25,661 bases of DNA, from IMG/VR virus record IMGVR_UViG_3300042561_001009, positions 1 to 25,661 of that record. One strand, written 5' to 3'. This stretch comes from a virus. Shown one piece after another: positions 23,468 through 25,661 of this stretch (positions are counted from its first letter, which is position 1; every line of letters begins with the position of its first letter). The notes beneath the pieces are model-generated. The model was not told the DNA's origin. It did no database searches and saw only the letters and a program-made list of their open reading frames with translations. The position numbers and the translations under genes are program-made.

Positions 23468-25327
23468 TTAAACAATTTCACATCCCGAAGCTCCACATGC
23501 TATTTCACCACTCAAGTCGGTATTATCTTGCAACTCAATAATTTTTGTAAGATCAACATTTTTTAATGTTTTTACCAATCTTTCATATTCTTCTTGTGTG
23601 CAATCTTGGAAAGGTGCCTGTGTGTAAGTACCTCCGTTGAAGGGTAAAACTGATAATCCGTTATAGAATTTTCTATTTTTCCACATCCAATCACCAACTA
23701 ATTCCCACTCATCTTCTTTAATTGAAACTGTTGCTGATACATTGTGTGTGTTTTGACCGGTTCTATGTCCAGATTTAACCCACTCTTGTGATACTTTTTT
23801 AACTCGTTCCAACATTTGGAATACAGATTCATATCTCAAAATTGACCCTTCTGGTGCCATTTGTGGAATTGTGATTACCGCAGTATCGTGTGGTCTAAAA
23901 TATTCATCTTCAACAAGTTCCGGGTGATTGATTGCAAGATATGAATATATTGCTTCATTCTTTCCAACACGGATTCTTCTTAAATAATAATCATTATGCC
24001 AAGCGTGAATACCAGATGATGTTCCCAATACTAATGATGAGGTACCAGATGGTTTAACAGTTGTTGTTCTTGCAGATTTGTTAATACCAATTAAAGTTGC
24101 AACTCTTTCGTTTTCTTCTTTAACCGCGTTTGCTGCTGCTTTCATATCGTAACCTAATACAACTCCAGAACCAATACCTGTCATCCCAACCCCAATAAGA
24201 GCGTCTTTTTCTGTTGTTCTTTTCCATACGTCTCTTAAATAATGGAAGTCAGTATAACCAGCTTGTAATGTTCCAATAAAGGCCGCCCCTTTAACTCTAT
24301 TCTCAAAATCTTCTTGTGACTCAAGATCTGAAGCATTCACCTCACATAAGTTACAGAATTGGTAAGGACGAAGGGCAATCTCACAACAAGGGTTTGTACC
24401 CCAATCTTTATCGTTAGATAAATAGATTCCAGGTTCTCCGGCTCCAGATAATTCAATTCTTTTCCAAAGGTCCATAAAATATTCTTGTGTTACTTTATGT
24501 CTTAATAGAACAGCCGAATTATTTGCTCTACCTCTTTGTGGATTTGATTCCCACCAGTTTCCGGATTTACAAGAAATCATTTCTTCATCGTCAGCACTAA
24601 ATAATGAAATTAATGCAGCTCTACGAATACCACCAGCTAATACCGCATCGGCAATATGACAAACAATGTCATGTGTCTCAATTGGTGTTAATTTATCACC
24701 ATCATTTTTGTTTTCCAAAACCTTTGTAATGTTGTGAATACAATCTTTTAAAGGTTGAGGTCCTGGTGCTTTTCCTCCTGATGTTACAAGAAGAGCTCCT
24801 TTTTGACGAATATCTGAAAAGTCAAATATAGGTGTTGAAGATTTAGTCCCCATATAAGACTCAATCAACACTTTAATCGCGTCAGCCCATCCCTCAATAG
24901 AATCTCCAATTAGGTATCTTCTTGTTCTTGTTGGGTTTGGTTTTTTAATTTCAGGTAGTTTATCAACGTGGTGTTTTTGAACTGAAAATCCTACACCAGT
25001 ACCACCTAATAACAAAAACATTGTTTCTGAAAATGCGTCTGTATGGTCCACCGGTAAGTAAGCACAGTTATAAACTCTGTTTGGTGAGATTTCAATTGGT
25101 TTACCACCGAATTGTAATGATCTCATTGATGGTAAGATTTTCTTATCATATACCATTTTATAGACGGTTTCAATTTCGTCTTTAATATGTGGGTATTTTT
25201 TCTGGTGCATTTCTTTATTTCTTGTTACCAGTTCTTCCCAAGTCTCCCTTCTATTTAATTCAGGGACAAATTTAGCGTATTTCATATACACTGTAATATC
25301 GCTTAATATTTTTTGTGAAATATCCAT
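23468..25327 (-). CDS. Class II (adenosylcobalamin-dependent) ribonucleotide reductase, short phage type
   Basis: A 619-residue enzyme reducing ribonucleotides to deoxyribonucleotides for phage DNA synthesis. Key residues can be placed against the Lactobacillus leichmannii enzyme. C88 (YNCAYLP) and C325 form the redox pair around the active site, N312/C314/E316 lie in NPCCEIAL with C314 as the thiyl-radical Cys, and C611/C616 in the C-terminal CGASGCEIV are the shuttle pair with the same five-residue spacing. LLLGGTGVGFSV (105-116) and KPSGTSSLVLGTSSGIH (425-441) are finger-loop and phosphate-binding motifs. It is about 120 residues shorter than the 739-residue L. leichmannii form. No small subunit gene or flavodoxin lies nearby, as expected for class II. 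ATG 25327 starts 25 bases after the helicase stop. Confidence 0.88.
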   Translation of the reverse strand: MDISQKILSDITVYMKYAKFVPELNRRETWEELVTRNKEMHQKKYPHIKDEIETVYKMVYDKKILPSMRSLQFGGKPIEISPNRVYNCAYLPVDHTDAFSETMFLLLGGTGVGFSVQKHHVDKLPEIKKPNPTRTRRYLIGDSIEGWADAIKVLIESYMGTKSSTPIFDFSDIRQKGALLVTSGGKAPGPQPLKDCIHNITKVLENKNDGDKLTPIETHDIVCHIADAVLAGGIRRAALISLFSADDEEMISCKSGNWWESNPQRGRANNSAVLLRHKVTQEYFMDLWKRIELSGAGEPGIYLSNDKDWGTNPCCEIALRPYQFCNLCEVNASDLESQEDFENRVKGAAFIGTLQAGYTDFHYLRDVWKRTTEKDALIGVGMTGIGSGVVLGYDMKAAANAVKEENERVATLIGINKSARTTTVKPSGTSSLVLGTSSGIHAWHNDYYLRRIRVGKNEAIYSYLAINHPELVEDEYFRPHDTAVITIPQMAPEGSILRYESVFQMLERVKKVSQEWVKSGHRTGQNTHNVSATVSIKEDEWELVGDWMWKNRKFYNGLSVLPFNGGTYTQAPFQDCTQEEYERLVKTLKNVDLTKIIELQDNTDLSGEIACGASGCEIV

Positions 25328-25351
25328 TTTTTACAAATTTAATTATTTTAT

Positions 25352-25661
25352 TTAAGATTTTTGTTCTTTTTGTTGTCTTTTTTCTAACAATTCTTTAACT
25401 CGTTGTCTTTGTCTTTCTTCTTTTTGTTCTTCTAAACCTAAGAATGTAGTTGTAGATTCTGTATCAATATCAAGCATTGCATTATCAAATTTACAATTTT
25501 CAAACACCACACCGTCATCTCCAATACGAGATTTGGTAATTGCTATTGTGGCAAGTTTCATTTCTTTTTGTTGTAATGATTTTGCAACTGTTATAATTAC
25601 GTGTCCTACTTGTGCTTTCTTAATTGATCCACCCATTTGGTCTGTTGTTACAACATCTGAA
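25352..25661 (-). CDS. C-terminal end of a DnaB-type replicative helicase (truncated at the right edge)
   Basis: About 103 C-terminal residues are in the window and the frame is open to base 25661. Visible motifs are SDVVTTDQMGGSIKKAQVGH, then VIITVAKS and a run ending NLATI-like KLATIAITKSRIGDDGV (S/I-x-x-A-D/Q and L-A-T-I-x-I-x-K-x-R-x-G-x-x-G). These match the last RecA-fold strands of DnaB-family helicases, with the arginine-finger-type K-x-R-x-G segment. The end is a charged tail (EEQKEERQRQRVKELLEKRQ) likely to be helical. Such helicases unwind the fork in phage replication. An ATG at 25636 is only an internal Met. A RecA-like recombinase/ATPase is the alternative. Co-transcription with the reductase is likely. 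Confidence 0.7.
   Translation of the reverse strand, partial: SDVVTTDQMGGSIKKAQVGHVIITVAKSLQQKEMKLATIAITKSRIGDDGVVFENCKFDNAMLDIDTESTTTFLGLEEQKEERQRQRVKELLEKRQQKEQKS

Noticed and set aside
25334-25341. TAAATTTG before the reductase, matching the Bacteroidota -7 promoter consensus
   Set aside because: It lies only a few bases before the ATG, leaving almost no leader, and no convincing upstream -33 element was identified.

Overview
This window looks like part of a tailed-phage genome with a contractile (myovirus-type) baseplate, most likely infecting a Bacteroidota/Flavobacteria-like host. The phage call rests on a gp25/GPW-type baseplate protein and a gp6/baseplate-J-type protein, followed by a long series of very large Asn/Thr/Tyr-rich structural proteins. 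The host inference is indirect. The DNA is strongly AT-rich, start codons have A/T-rich leaders with no Shine-Dalgarno motif, and the fibre-like proteins carry SprB-type repeats, a module best known from gliding adhesins of Bacteroidota. I see no integrase, transposase, tRNA, rRNA or CRISPR array.

Every gene I accept is on the minus strand, so transcription runs from right to left. The right end (25661 to about 23140) is a replication and nucleotide-metabolism block. It holds the C-terminal end of a DnaB-type replicative helicase, a short class II (adenosylcobalamin-dependent) ribonucleotide reductase, a possible 26-residue micro-ORF and a small CC-x3-C-x2-C protein of DUF5522 type. A hairpin with a GAAA loop and a T-tract (23141-23172) overlaps the stop of the last gene and looks like an intrinsic terminator that closes this block.

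The tail block follows (23108 down to 1): gp25-like protein, a fibre-like protein with a DUF1566/lectin-fold C-terminus, gp6-like baseplate-J protein, a 1860-residue protein with a carboxypeptidase-regulatory-like N-terminal fold and internal membrane-type helices, four uncharacterised proteins (587, 267, 389 and 302 residues; the 389-residue one has a PKD domain), and a 1004-residue protein with a tail-protein-I-like core. Next come a 1117-residue adhesin (SprB repeats, Pro-Thr linker, PKD-like and DUF285 repeats), a 75-residue Cys-rich protein, a glycosyltransferase, a 567-residue Thr-rich SprB adhesin, and the start of a protein resembling tail-collar fibre N-termini. Gaps are 0-74 bases and several junctions overlap (ATGA at 14246-14249 and 6552-6555, TAATG near 9566, 14 bases at 12486-12499), so the genes are probably transcribed together and partly translationally coupled. 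No gene-free stretch reaches 300 bases.

My reading is that gp25- and gp6-like proteins form the baseplate wedge core, the large proteins decorate or extend it, and the SprB/DUF285/PKD/DUF1566 proteins are the host-contact surface. The glycosyltransferase inside the fibre cluster may modify the Thr-rich linkers or another surface. Functions of the 302, 267 and 587 residue proteins and of most of the 1860-residue protein cannot be read from sequence alone.
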